Assembly (NCBI GenBank): GCA_031260775.1
Contig: JAISKW010000015.1
Span: 1-11,242 of the forward strand
Direction: 5' to 3'
Origin: Christensenellaceae bacterium
Lineage (GTDB): Bacteria > Bacillota > Clostridia > Christensenellales > DTU072
Length of the DNA: 11,242 bases
Part shown: positions 1 through 10,900 of the stretch, in pieces
How the letters are laid out: the number at the start of each line of letters is the position of its first letter
Position numbering within the stretch: position 1 is the first letter of the stretch
Position numbers and translations under genes: made by a program
Notes under the pieces: generated by a model
The model's database searches: none
Told to the model about the DNA's origin: nothing
The model's input: the letters and a program-made list of their open reading frames with translations, nothing else

Positions 1-859
1 TAAGCATCATTAACGCCTTGTCCGTTTCGTCAAAAGTGACGGTTTCGCCTCCCGTGATGCACACTATAAGACCCTTTGCGTTGCGAATGTCCGTTTCCAA
101 GAGCGGCGACTTTACCGCCTCGGTAGCGGCATCGAAAACCTTATTTTCACCCTTTCCGGTACCTATTCCTATGTGCGCGGTTCCGCAGTCCTGCAGCAGT
201 TTTTTGATGTCGGCGAAGTCGACGTTGATGCGCGTATGCGTGTTTACAACATCGATTACTCCGCGAACCGAGCGGGCTAAAATCTCGTCCGCCGTCTTAA
301 AGGCGTCCTCGAGGCCGGCGGATTTCGGTACGTATTGTTTTAGCTTTTCGTTCGGAACGACAATCAACGCGTCGACAATACCTTTCAGCTTTTCAATTCC
401 TTCCCTCGCGCGTTTTGCAACCTTAACTCCCTCAAAGCCGAAAGGTTCGGTGACGACCGCAAGTGTCAATACGCCTAATTCGCGCGCAATTGAGGCTATT
501 ACCGGCGCGGCTCCGGTACCGGTACCGCCGCCCATTCCGGCGGTGATGTACAGCATAGAGGCGTCCTTTAGCAGCGCACGGATATCCGCTTCGCTCTCGC
601 GTGCGGCGCGTTCTCCCGTTTCGGGGTCGCCCCCGGAGCCGTTACCTCCGGTGGTTTTTACTCCGATTTGAAGCTTATTCGCGTTGTCGTTGATTTCAAT
701 CAACGCCTGTCCATCGGTATTTACGCACCAAAAGTTACGCGGCACGTCGCTGCCCGAGCCGTAGGACAAGAACATATTATCGACGACGTTCGAGCCGCCG
801 CCGCCTATACCCATTACAAAAATTTCCGCGCCCGTTACAAATGTTGTTTTCTTTGCCAC
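1..859 (-). CDS. ftsZ: Cell-division GTPase FtsZ (3' end cut by the window)
   Basis: FtsZ is the tubulin-like GTPase that polymerises into the cytoplasmic Z-ring at the division site. The minus-strand translation (286 codons visible; the family is usually about 350-400) has the Rossmann glycine loop GIGGGGSN (residues 17-24), VNTDGQAL (46-53), the tubulin/FtsZ signature GMGGGTGTGAAP (108-119), PFGFEG (139-144), the catalytic T7 loop NVDFAD (212-217), and ITGG just before the window edge. The rest of the C-terminal domain, the linker and the tail that binds FtsA lie off the window. The GTG start at 859-857 is chosen because it directly follows the TAA of the upstream ftsA-like gene and has a strong Shine-Dalgarno 7 nt upstream. 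Oddities: the loop normally reading T-R/K-G-L-G-A-G is T-G-G-N-G-S-G (70-76); about four extra residues lie between M29 and F43; the Gly usually three residues before T7 Asp212... (GxxN form) is not obvious, with Thr-Arg preceding Ile-Asn. Identity as an FtsZ-family protein is certain; whether it is the main division FtsZ or a second copy cannot be seen here. Confidence 0.97.
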   Translation of the reverse strand, partial: MAKKTTFVTGAEIFVMGIGGGGSNVVDNMFLSYGSGSDVPRNFWCVNTDGQALIEINDNANKLQIGVKTTGGNGSGGDPETGERAARESEADIRALLKDASMLYITAGMGGGTGTGAAPVIASIARELGVLTLAVVTEPFGFEGVKVAKRAREGIEKLKGIVDALIVVPNEKLKQYVPKSAGLEDAFKTADEILARSVRGVIDVVNTHTRINVDFADIKKLLQDCGTAHIGIGTGKGENKVFDAATEAVKSPLLETDIRNAKGLIVCITGGETVTFDETDKALMML

Positions 860-1897
860 TTATCTTACCTCCCTTCCGCTGACTTGCTTAATAAGGCGGC
901 AAAGCTCGCCCTTGATGTGCACCTCGTTTGTGACAATAATGAGCGGCGCATTTGCATACTCCGCATTTGTGCAAAGCTTTAACGCCTTATCGACAGTTTT
1001 TGCAATCAAAAGAAGCGCGTATTTTGCGATATCGTTTACGCTTTCGGCGGCAAATGAGAGAGTTTCGGCATCATAAGCGTCGGCTTTTGCAAAGTCTAAC
1101 CGCGAAAAGAGCCCCTGTGCGACGTCATACGAATCGGTGAGCTTGAACTCCGTCAGCTTTTTAATTATTTCGCCGTAGCCTATTTCGAACGATTTCAAGT
1201 CCTCGATGCCGTCGCCGCGTGTAAATGCGCAATAGCTTTCGAACTTACCGAGTTCCAAAACGACCGTCGGGGATATTTTTTCACTCTCCTCGCGCACCGC
1301 ATAAAAAACCGTGCCTAAAGGTTCGCCGACAAATGAGAACAACACCCCGACCTTTTCCGCCAAGGTGTTAAAGAACACCAAAAACCACCTTTCCGCCAAC
1401 AAATACGAAACGCACGCCGTCAGTTTTGAGGCAACTACGCCTTCAGGACGCAGAACCTTTACGGTTTTGTTGCCGTTTTGAGCGGCGTCCAACTCGTAGT
1501 AAAGCGGCGTTTTGTTGATGATAGCAAAGTCCTTGTCACGCGAATATCCGCCGTCCTTTTCAAGCAACCCCGCGGCGATTGCGCGTGTAATTGCGGTAGG
1601 CTCGGAGAAGGTTCTGCCGACATACGTACACGCAACCGCGCAGAATGCCGCCGGAACCTTTAGCTTAACCTCGCACGCGGCGAGCTTAAAGCCCTCGCGC
1701 TTCGCGTCCGAAAAGAGCTTAAGAACGCATGCCTTGCACTCGTTTTCGCTGTTGAAAACGCCGTTTTTATAGCCCGTATATTCGCAACTGCGCGCGAACA
1801 GTACCTTTTTTTTGGGCTTCTCTTGAAAAATAGTCAGTATTATTTCCGCGGAGCCGATGTCTAACACCGCGGAAAATTTCTTAATAAATAAACACAT
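860..1897 (-). CDS. Divergent, short FtsA-like actin-fold protein
   Basis: FtsA is an actin-family ATPase that tethers FtsZ filaments to the membrane. This 345-residue protein keeps the general FtsA layout: VLDIGSAEI (11-19) at the phosphate-1 position, an SHS2-like subdomain (about 75-165), EPLGTVFYAV (192-201) resembling the family's EPLAS region, and TVVLELGKFESYCAF (211-225) at the phosphate-2 position. The nucleotide motifs are degenerate: the usual D-I-G-G-G-T-T-D is E-L-G-K-F-E-S-Y, and the usual T-G-G-G of the adenosine motif is T-N-E-V (323-326). It ends only about 15 residues after that motif, whereas FtsA of about 420-440 residues continues to a C-terminal amphipathic membrane-targeting helix, so that helix seems absent. 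It has 11 cysteines, fitting a cytoplasmic protein. The ATG (1897-1895) overlaps the giant gene's TAA by one base, and its own TAA directly abuts the ftsZ GTG. No Shine-Dalgarno precedes the ATG, so reinitiation after the giant gene is plausible. Another actin-fold protein of the FtsA/PilM group is possible; adjacency to ftsZ favours FtsA. Confidence 0.75.
   Translation of the reverse strand: MCLFIKKFSAVLDIGSAEIILTIFQEKPKKKVLFARSCEYTGYKNGVFNSENECKACVLKLFSDAKREGFKLAACEVKLKVPAAFCAVACTYVGRTFSEPTAITRAIAAGLLEKDGGYSRDKDFAIINKTPLYYELDAAQNGNKTVKVLRPEGVVASKLTACVSYLLAERWFLVFFNTLAEKVGVLFSFVGEPLGTVFYAVREESEKISPTVVLELGKFESYCAFTRGDGIEDLKSFEIGYGEIIKKLTEFKLTDSYDVAQGLFSRLDFAKADAYDAETLSFAAESVNDIAKYALLLIAKTVDKALKLCTNAEYANAPLIIVTNEVHIKGELCRLIKQVSGREVR
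867..873 (-). promoter_or_regulatory. Ribosome binding site of ftsZ
   Basis: The minus strand reads GGGAGGT, a near-perfect match to the anti-Shine-Dalgarno end of 16S rRNA, with 7 nt between the GGAGGT core and the GTG at 859. It lies inside the last codons of the ftsA-like gene and decides the ftsZ start. The ftsA-like gene upstream lacks such a site, so ftsZ is probably translated more strongly and independently. Confidence 0.9.
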
Positions 1898-1899
1898 TA
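1895..1899 (-). promoter_or_regulatory. TAATG stop/start overlap joining the giant gene to the ftsA-like gene
   Basis: The minus strand reads TAATG: TAA (1899-1897) ends the giant gene and ATG (1897-1895) starts the ftsA-like gene, sharing one base. The 25 bases upstream are A/T-rich with no purine-rich Shine-Dalgarno. Such overlaps are classic sites of termination-reinitiation coupling; that coupling operates here is inferred. Confidence 0.6.
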
Positions 1900-1925
1900 T
1901 AACAATTTAACATTTAAGCCGTTAA
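1896..1925 (-). promoter_or_regulatory. Possible weak sigma-A-type promoter at the giant/ftsA-like junction
   Basis: A perfect TATAAT lies at 1901-1896 on the minus strand, with TTAACG (four of six matches to TTGACA) 18 nt upstream at 1925-1920. A transcript from it would begin about 1889, inside the first codons of the ftsA-like gene, so it could serve ftsZ or an ftsA-like start at the GTG at 1867, but not the ATG. The region is A/T-rich and the match may be chance. Confidence 0.15.
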
Positions 1926-4900
1926 GCAAAAACGTATTTTCGGAAAGGTTCAACATAGCTTCCTGCTCGGTTGCGCCGAAGTTGTGCTTTGTACGCACGG
2001 CTACACCGTTCGAGCGGAAATCGTTAACTATTAATATTACCTCGCCGGTAATCTGCGAGTAAATGAGCAAGCCGTCCTCGGAATTATGCGAAATACTGTT
2101 GCGGTTTAATCGGAGCGATTGCAACGCTGCAATATTTATTCCGATGATATTGCCGTCAATTATGGTGTTTTCGATATCAAGATTGCCGCTGCGGGCTAAA
2201 ATTCCGTTCGCGTGTCCGCTGATTTTTGAATTCTGAACGGTCAATTTGTTAGCATAACCCGTATTCATAATAATAGCGACGGAGTTAACGATTATCGCCT
2301 GATTATTATTAGCAAAGTATGTTCTTTGAATCGAAACGTTGCCCGCGCCGCTGCTGATAAGCAAGCCGTAACCCGGAAGACTCAAATATCCCGCGGGGTT
2401 GTACGAGACCGCATGGGCGTCAATCCTTATGCTGTCTAACGTTAACGAGCCGCTGTTTACCGTAATGCTGTTAAACTTAACCGAAATATTCTCGACGATT
2501 CCGCTTGTTCCCGCAAAGTACGCGCCGACAATTTCAATGGATGCGTTCTTGTTCAAAATCAAATCGCCGTACGCTCCGGGGGCGAGGAACAGCTTGTACG
2601 TCTTGCCGTCCTCGACCATTGCAAGCCGCTGTTGCAGCTCGGACTGCGAGGTTATCATCTCCGCCTTCACTCCGCTTTGGCTCTTAGGCTCGATGACATA
2701 CAGCCCGGTGTGTATCGAGGAGTTGTCGAATTCGAAATTCCTGAAATTGTTTCCGCCTATTATTTCTGCATGAAGCTCGTAGGTTCCGTACAAATGCAAC
2801 GACGTCGCAGGGTCAAGATGCAAGTCGGTTGTCATATTTACCTCGGTTACATAAAAGCGCAACCCGGACAAAATAGCTTGGAAGTCGCTTTCGGTTATCG
2901 CAACCTTTTGCCCCGAATACGCATCTATGATGCTGTCGCGCGTTAAGCTGTCGCTCAACGGATTGGTAACGCCTCCCACAGTGAACGCGGCGAAGTAATC
3001 GTTACGGACGGTCTTCAAATCGATTGCAATGCTCTTTTTCTCGATTGTAAAGCTTACGCTCATTTCGTTATCCTCGCCCGAAATACTCGGGTTAGCACTC
3101 TCAGGAATATAAGCCGAAGGCATATTCGTACCGCCGTTGATGTGAATTTGAACGAGATATGTTCCGGCTTCGGTAGGGTCTACTTCGGTTCTCTCGTAAA
3201 TATGTGTGATTTCGTTTTCGTACCAATACACGTACTCCGCAGTCATTTCAAGGTCGGGGTCAAAGCCGTTAATTTTCGGCTTTTGTGCAAAGCCGTTGTA
3301 AACGACGTTGCTTACCGAATACTCCGCCTCGGGCATTCGAATCAAAATATAATACAACGCTTGGATGCTCGAACCGGTATAGTTCGGCGAGGAAGAAAGA
3401 ATAGATACGGTAATTCTGTACCTGTCGCTTCTCACGTCCTTAAACCATGTGGATTGGTCGCTCAGGAACGTAGGCGAGTAGCTGATATCGACAGCGTCGT
3501 GCGGAACGCCTACGATTTCCAAGTCGGCATGCCCCGTACCGTCGAAGTAAATCCATACCGTCTCGTCCCTGCCAATAATATTCTCGTGACCTGCTTCCCC
3601 GTATTGGAATACGCCGTTAGCACTGTTCACGGAACCGATGACCGCCGGTATATGGTTTGCGGGGAACGTCATATAAATTCCGCCATCACCCAAATTGATA
3701 TACTTCTTGGTGATTTCGTAGTTGAACGCAACCGAGCCATAGTAATTGTACTCGTCGATAGTCAAGCGAACCGAATACAGTCCCGCATTAGTCGGGGCGA
3801 AAACAGAATAAGCTCCGATTTCCGTAATGCCGTTCGCGACGCTCCTTGAGGCATATTCTATCTTCAGTAGGCTTACCGGCATATTAATTGCCGCTCCGCT
3901 GTCGCGCAAGAGCGGCGCGATTGTGATATAGGGGAGAATGTCAAACTCCGAAACCTGATATGCACGGGAAGTATAATCGCTGTCGATGCTTATTAAATTG
4001 TACTCGTTTTCGTCAACGTAATCGCCGTCTTCGTTCAAATCCAATGCAATCAAACGCCTTTTAACGACAATGGTCAAAGCAAGCGAGCGGTTTGTTCCCG
4101 TATTATCCACATACCAACCGCGCGCCACATAAGTGCCTGCACGGTTTGTGTTAATAGTACCCAAATCCCACATAAGAGGGAACAACTCTCCGCTTGAGTT
4201 CTTCGCCTTAGGGAGCTTCGAAACATTAATTTCGGCACCCAAAGGACTCTCAATTTGTGATTGTTCGATGCTCACCGTGCCGCTGTAAAGCATAGTCGCA
4301 ACATAAGTTGCGACAGGGATACGCCAGCACAAAATCCTTGTTTCGTCATGGTTGCCCGTTCCGACCGAAGGATTTCCCATAAGATTTGCATCGTAGAAAG
4401 CATACAAATCCATAAAATAATCGTTGCCTTCTTTTACAATTATAAAGTCTTCGATATAAAGCAGTCTATCGCCGAAGCCTCCTTCGATAGGCGCGTTCTT
4501 GACAAAAATTGCCCTCTCCGCACCTTGCGCATAGTTGCCGTTAAGAATTGCAAGGCTGATTCCGCTCAAATACTCCTCGTCCGGCGCGCCCTTTTCAAAC
4601 TTGGTATAGTACGCGCCGCCGCCGCCGGTATAAAAGTCGCCGTCGGTTAATACGACATTGTTCAAGAAGTTTTGAAGCGTCGGCTTAATTACCACAAGGT
4701 TAAAGTAGATGTTGTTTTTTTCGAAGATGCCGAGCATTGCCCTTATGTTATATGTTCCGCTTGCAACAACCTTCGGGTAGCCGCTGCGTCTGTCCGAATC
4801 TATACCCGTAACGGTTGAAAACTCGGGAGATGCGTAATAATCTCCGTTGATATCGTAACCCGAGAAGGTAACGGGAACCTCCCGCATTTCGCCGTTAATT

Positions 4901-7900
4901 GAATACAGTATGCTCTTAGGCAACTGCGGCAGAATATCCTCTCCCTCCAAAACATAAATATCGCCGCCCTGAATATTCAAATTGCTTATCGGACTTGACT
5001 TTAACTGGAACAGTATCGGTACGCGTGTTCCGAAGAACTCGAAATAGAACATAACCGCGCCGCCGTTTAAGACCGTTGCGCTTCCCTGCATATTTCTGTC
5101 CGAGCCGACCCACGGCGCGTCCTTTAATAACGACGAACCAACGTTGATTGCCGTCTTCAAGCCGCCCCTTACGCCGTACCTGATTTGGAAATATCCCAAA
5201 TCGAAAACCTCACGGAAGAACGAATTGCCGCCGTTTACACTGATTTCATCACCGTATAGCCTCGTGTATTCCCTGAAAGCCGTCAATTCCGCTTCGTTAA
5301 TGTTATCGCGGAGTCTTACGTAATCCCCTGCAAAAAGCGGCTTGCCGGCGGCTTCGCGGATATCGTTAAAGACGCGCGTGTAAAGGTCAAACGCATAGCG
5401 CACCCTTTCGGTCCTTGCCTTTTCGGACAAAACGAACTCCTTATACTTAACGATATCCGCCTTATCCTTTTGCGACAACGAGCCGCGCGCCGCTGCGGCG
5501 TTCAAATCGGTACTGTCGTACCCGGCATTGTAGTAAATGTAGTATGTCGCGAGCATTTTCTCCGGAACGAATGCCGCTTTCAAATAAGCAAAGAAACCTT
5601 CCTTCGCAAGGTTTGTTAAATCGAGCGCATTAAACGCCGCCTCGCTGATTGCAAGGTTGCCCGTATACTGCTTGTACGCGTCACGAAGAACCGCTCTTAC
5701 CGCAATTTCCGCAGCGAACGAGCCGTTTGTAGGTTGCCGCATAAACGCCAAATAATCGTTAATTCCGTTTTCGGTTATATCGTAAAGAATCGTTATGTCG
5801 CGCGTCAGGTTAATCTTAATTCTGTCGGAGCGCAAATCGTCGCCGTAGGGGTAAATATGGTTTGCGTTTTGGTGCAATATATACGCGTACGGGTCAATTG
5901 TGTAATCGTCATACCCCACGCCCTGCGTGTAAGCCGCAAAGAACATCTCGTTTTGCGAATTATATTGCAATGCGCCTGCGAACGGAATCTCAAGCTCATA
6001 TACAGGTACGCGTGCGATAAGCGTATAATTGCTGTATCCGAACTCCCTGTTATTATCGAGCTTTTTGCGCTGCGGCGCGCCGTAGACTCCGTCTACTTTA
6101 ACCGAAATACGGAAGTCGCGGGTAAAGCTCGCATTTATGTTATAGAACTCGCCCTGAACGGTTGAGAACAACCGAATCCTTTCGCTCAAATCGCCCCAAT
6201 CGATGTCGGTAATATCCGCGATATAGCCGTACCTGTCGTTAACAAGCGCGTTTACAAGCGGTATTACCTCCGCATTCAGGCCCGAATCGGTATAATCCGC
6301 GCGGAATGCGGCGGTTAGAGAAACGGGGATAATATTCTTTTGCGTATAGTAGTCATAGGAGCGCAGCGGGTCAAGCGAGAACGTCCACGGAACGCTCGAC
6401 GTGCGGTCGTATATTTTACGCAGCAACTTGCCCTCGGCGTTGTTAAACTGCTGTTCGTACGTGCTCAGCGTCGAATAAGAGCGTATATCGGGCATTCCGT
6501 ACTCGTCCTGAATGGTGAAATCGGGCATATAAACCTGCATATACCGTCTGTCTAAATAAATTACATCTATCAAAACGTCGTCGATAATTGCGTTCGAATT
6601 CTGGTCCGCACCCGAAAGGCTTGCTATATACCGCCTTGTGACCGCGCCCGAGTTAGTCGGCAATTGAGTAAAGTCGTCAATTGCCGGCGTAAAGGGCTCG
6701 TACGGAATAAACTTAACCGAAAGCATTGTCCACGATACGATTTCAGTACCGATGTTTGCAACCTCTCTGACCTTCGCTTGTACAACCGTCGGGATATGCG
6801 GATTGAGCGGGTCAATAACTAATACTCCCGGCACGTCAAGCCCGGGGAGCGCGCTGTACTCGGGGTAGATATTAATCTCCAATACCTCGATTGCGGTAAA
6901 GTAGAATACGTAACCCGCGCCCGCAACAACCGTGCCTCCGCCCGTAATTTGAACCGCGCCCACGCCCGAACATGCATAAGAATAATCGCCGTTATATCCG
7001 GTGCCTATCTTTATGTCACGGATTACGCCCAACTCGTATCTTTCTTCCGACGTTAAGCTGCTGCTGCCTAAGAAAATAAATAATCTGTCCGTTTTATCGT
7101 AGCCGTATCCGATAGCCTCGTCGGTAAATTCGCCGTTTACAATTAAGTAACTGTCCGCCTCCGCCTTGCTTGCAAAAGGTATTGTGTATGCGACAATTCC
7201 GCTCAACGCGCTCCCGTCGGAGAAATGCACCATATACTTGTTCGGAATTGCGTTTGCCGTGTACGGGTCGATTGTCAAGTGATAATCTAAAGGAATCTCG
7301 CTGTTAATAATTACGCCCTGCGCGTTTTCTTCGATACCCGTTAAGCCGGCAAACACAAGCTTTTTAGCCGAAATTCTCTTTACAATTTGAATGCCTTCGG
7401 TGACGTGCGAGGTGATAACGGTCTCATTTTCGACGACCGCGCTCGTTTTAAGCGTGCCCGTTACCCTGCCGAATATTTCTCTCTCCGCGCCGCCCGCAAA
7501 CGTACCGTAGGTTTCGTTGAGCAACGCGCTGTTTTGAATATCGAACGAAACCGATATTTCCGCGAGGTTTAATATCGAATACTCCGGCGCGCTTAAGCTT
7601 GCGAAGTTTGCATGAAGATAGTCCGTGGCTTGCTTTTCCAAAAATTCACGGCTTACGAGCAACGGATTTACAACCTCGCTTTCAAGCTCTCTTAAGCCTC
7701 TATCCACGATAACGACCCGCATTCTGTAGGTCTGATATTTCTCGGGATATCCTCCGTAGTACGAAAGCGACGCGTTGTACAAAATTTCGGTGTTCGCGTT
7801 TGCAATGCACCAATTCACATACTCTTGCGTGAATGAATATTGCTGCGTTTCGGCATTGTACAATATGTTCCCTGCCTGCAAAATATCCAATCCGCTACCG

Positions 7901-10900
7901 TCCTTGAGGGTTCCCACCGACAAGTCCAAATACGCTCCGCCGGTAAAGTATGCTCTGACGCTTGCCGGCAAAACATAGCTGTCCGAATAATAAGGGTCAA
8001 GATAGTACGTTCCTTGCTGTACGGCTAAAGCCCCGTTCGGGTTCCTCGGCGACGCAAAATAGGCGTCCTGACCGTCCTTAACGGTGTTTTTATATGCAAC
8101 GCCTTGCAGCTCCTCGTGCTTTACTGTGAGGAGTAAATTGACTAATATGCCGTCGGGCAGTTCCAATATCAACGGAATCCCGGCGGAACTGACGCCGCTG
8201 CTGCCTGCAAGGCTAATCGAAGAAATGTTCCCTGCCTCGTCATAGGTTGTGCCCGGTATATAGTTGCCGTCCCAGCCGTACGGGATTATCTTGATAATGT
8301 TTTGTCCGTTAATTACTGCAAACGAAGGGTCTAAGTAATATTTTAGTCTGTTATCGTCCGCTCTGAACGTATACTGCGTCGCGCCGCTGCGCACCGTAAT
8401 ATCCTGCGGCAGTATATAGTTGCCGCCGAACCCGTCCGAATACATCGAAAGCTCTCTCGTAAAACGCCCTTGCACCTCCAAACTTCTGTCGAAGACATAC
8501 TCGCCGTCGATAACCGTATCCGTTGTGAACGCAGTAACCTGAATATCTAAATAGATTTCCTGAAACACCCCCGCAACCTCGATAATAGCCGTCGCAAGTC
8601 TGCGTCTTGCCAATCCGAATGCGTTGATTTTTGACGGGTCGAACTGTCCGTTCGTCAAGAAGTACGCATCCCACACCCAATCATGCGGCACGGCAGTTTC
8701 ATCGTCCTCCGTAGTCCACCGTTTGGTAATATCAAAGGTCTGTCCTTCGCCCGAAAAGTCATAGAATTGCGTGTTGCGTACCGGCGTAATAAGCCTCGGA
8801 ACGTTGTCGGGATTGAACGGATAAATCTCGTAAATATTCGAAATCGTTATCGTTCCCGCGCTAATTGCATATTGCAAGCTTGCCGCCGCGGGTGCCGCCG
8901 CCTTGTAGTTTGTGTTACGGATGTTCTTTGAATAGAACCTAAGTTCAAGCGTAATATACCCGTTGCCGTTGCCCTCAGACGACGAATGCAATAGCGGATT
9001 CGTTCTTACCAAAACTTTGTTACCGACAAGCAGCGCGCCGCCCTCGAAATAGTATTCGCTGCCGATCTCCGCAATCTCGTCATCCTGATTCATCCCCTCG
9101 CCGACCGACAATACCAAATTCCACTTCCTCACATCGTACGAAACAATACCGCTGTTTTGGTACATTACGGCAATAGTTTTGGGCATTTCGAACTTTTCGG
9201 GGTACATAAACGAGCCGTCCGCGCCCAAAACGTCAATATATTCAATCAAATCTCCGCCGCCCGTAATTACCGCATCGCGTATAACCGTATACTCGAACAC
9301 GATGGGCATTAGCATACTGCCCGCGCCCATTGTCGCAATTCTGATATGCTCGGTCTTGCTGTCCTCGATGAGCAGCATATTTATTAAATCGTCAACGGCA
9401 TAGTACGACAACCCGTAAAGCAATTGCGGCTTAAGCCTTGGCTCAAGGTTAAATTGCTGATACCTGTATACCAAACTGAAATCGGTCAGTAATTGCGCAA
9501 AAGCGAGCGATAAGAAGCCGTCATAGCTCTCCTCGAAGCTGATATCCAAACCGAATTCGCCCAAATCTAACGCATAATTCAGATAATTGATAAGAGCGTA
9601 CGGCTTTTTTACGACAATTTCGATGCTCGAATCGGACGAGCCGTTATTCAAGTTCGTGATATAATCTTCAAGCCCTCTGTATTCGATGATTCCGCTGTTG
9701 ATAAGAACGTCGCTGATTCCGCCGAAGCTTATGGCGTTAATCGTACGGGGAATAACCTGTATCGAGATATTAATTTGCTGTTCTAAGCTCGGTATTCCTT
9801 CGCAAACAACCCCGATTAAATCCTTTTTAATTATGTCGCTGCCGTCGAAACCCGTACCTTGAGGCGACCTAAGCCACTCTAACACCTCTTCAAGGTTAAG
9901 CCATTTGACGGCTACGTTTTTGCCTCTTGCGGCGGTTGCGAATTCCACTTCGACGTATTCGGCAGCCAAAATTGCGTTTTCAAACGCTTTCGCGTTCGCA
10001 GCCGCGCCGTCAAAAGGAATCCCCTGCGTCCAACCCGCGCCGTTCGGCAGCAAGCCGTAGATGCGGTCGCGCTTTATTTCGCGGTTGCTTAAAATAATTT
10101 CAAACGTAACCGCCTGCGCCAAGTATCTTGCCTCGGGGTCCGCCTCTAACTGTACCCTTATATAGTAAGTAACGCCGTCAACCGCCCAGCCGAACACTCC
10201 GCGCCCGCCCACGTCCTCAATTTTTGCATATTCACCTTCGTAAAGGTAATACCAATCGGCGTTCGTAAAGTTAAAGGTTTCCGAGAACGTTCCGAAGTTA
10301 ATTTCCAGGGTTTGCGGCAGATAATCGTAGCGGTACGGGTCAAGGTTCAACGAGTAGTTACCGTCCGAAAGCCTTGCCGTTTCGAATTCGAAGCGGGTTT
10401 CTTCAACCGGGTCAAAGCTGCCGTAAGCCTTAAGCGACGCAAAAGTTTTGTTCCCGTTTTCAACTATTAATGTAACCGTTTCCTTAACGGTGCCGTCGCC
10501 GATAGTACCCGTAACCCTGACGAGAGCCTCGCGCGCGATACGCTTAATAAAGACGCCGTCCGCATCGTTAAAGAACGACGCGTTCCAGGTGATTGTATAA
10601 GTTTTATCAACCGCATCGCCGCCGCCGCTGCCGACATATCTTGCCGTAACGGTTTGCGGCAACACCGCGCCGTTGCCTACGTCCTGCGGAGATAAGCTTA
10701 TGCCCTCGCCGTACGCCCCGCCCGGGAAGCGCACATAAGACGGCGTTACGGAGTTCAAAATTTCGTTATCGATTTCTCCTACCGTCGTAATATTTGTAAT
10801 AACATTAGTCCTTGTCGTTCCTCCCGGAAGCCTCCTTGACGGCACGTCAACGACAAGCGAAACCGTTTGATAGCCCAATTCTCTATCGCCGAAAAGCGCG

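Noticed and set aside
18..671. 217-codon plus-strand open frame opposite ftsZ
   Set aside because: It is the antisense shadow of the certain FtsZ reading frame. Its translation has no recognisable domain.
860..1900. Transcription terminators between the three genes
   Set aside because: There is no intergenic space, and no GC-rich hairpin followed by a T-run was seen at either junction.
3142..3849. 235-codon plus-strand open frame opposite the giant gene
   Set aside because: It lies wholly inside the coding strand of the Ig/MBG region. No family resemblance; explained by the codon bias of the opposite strand.
5734..6165. Plus-strand open frame of 143 codons, and other 60-130 codon frames on both strands inside the giant gene
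   Set aside because: All overlap the continuous giant reading frame and have no domain or credible start.
5887..10341. Identical DNA string gtacgggtc at 5887, 7261 and 10333
   Set aside because: Each encodes the D-P-Y motif with the same preferred codons; the flanking DNA does not match, so this is conserved protein sequence rather than a recent DNA duplication.
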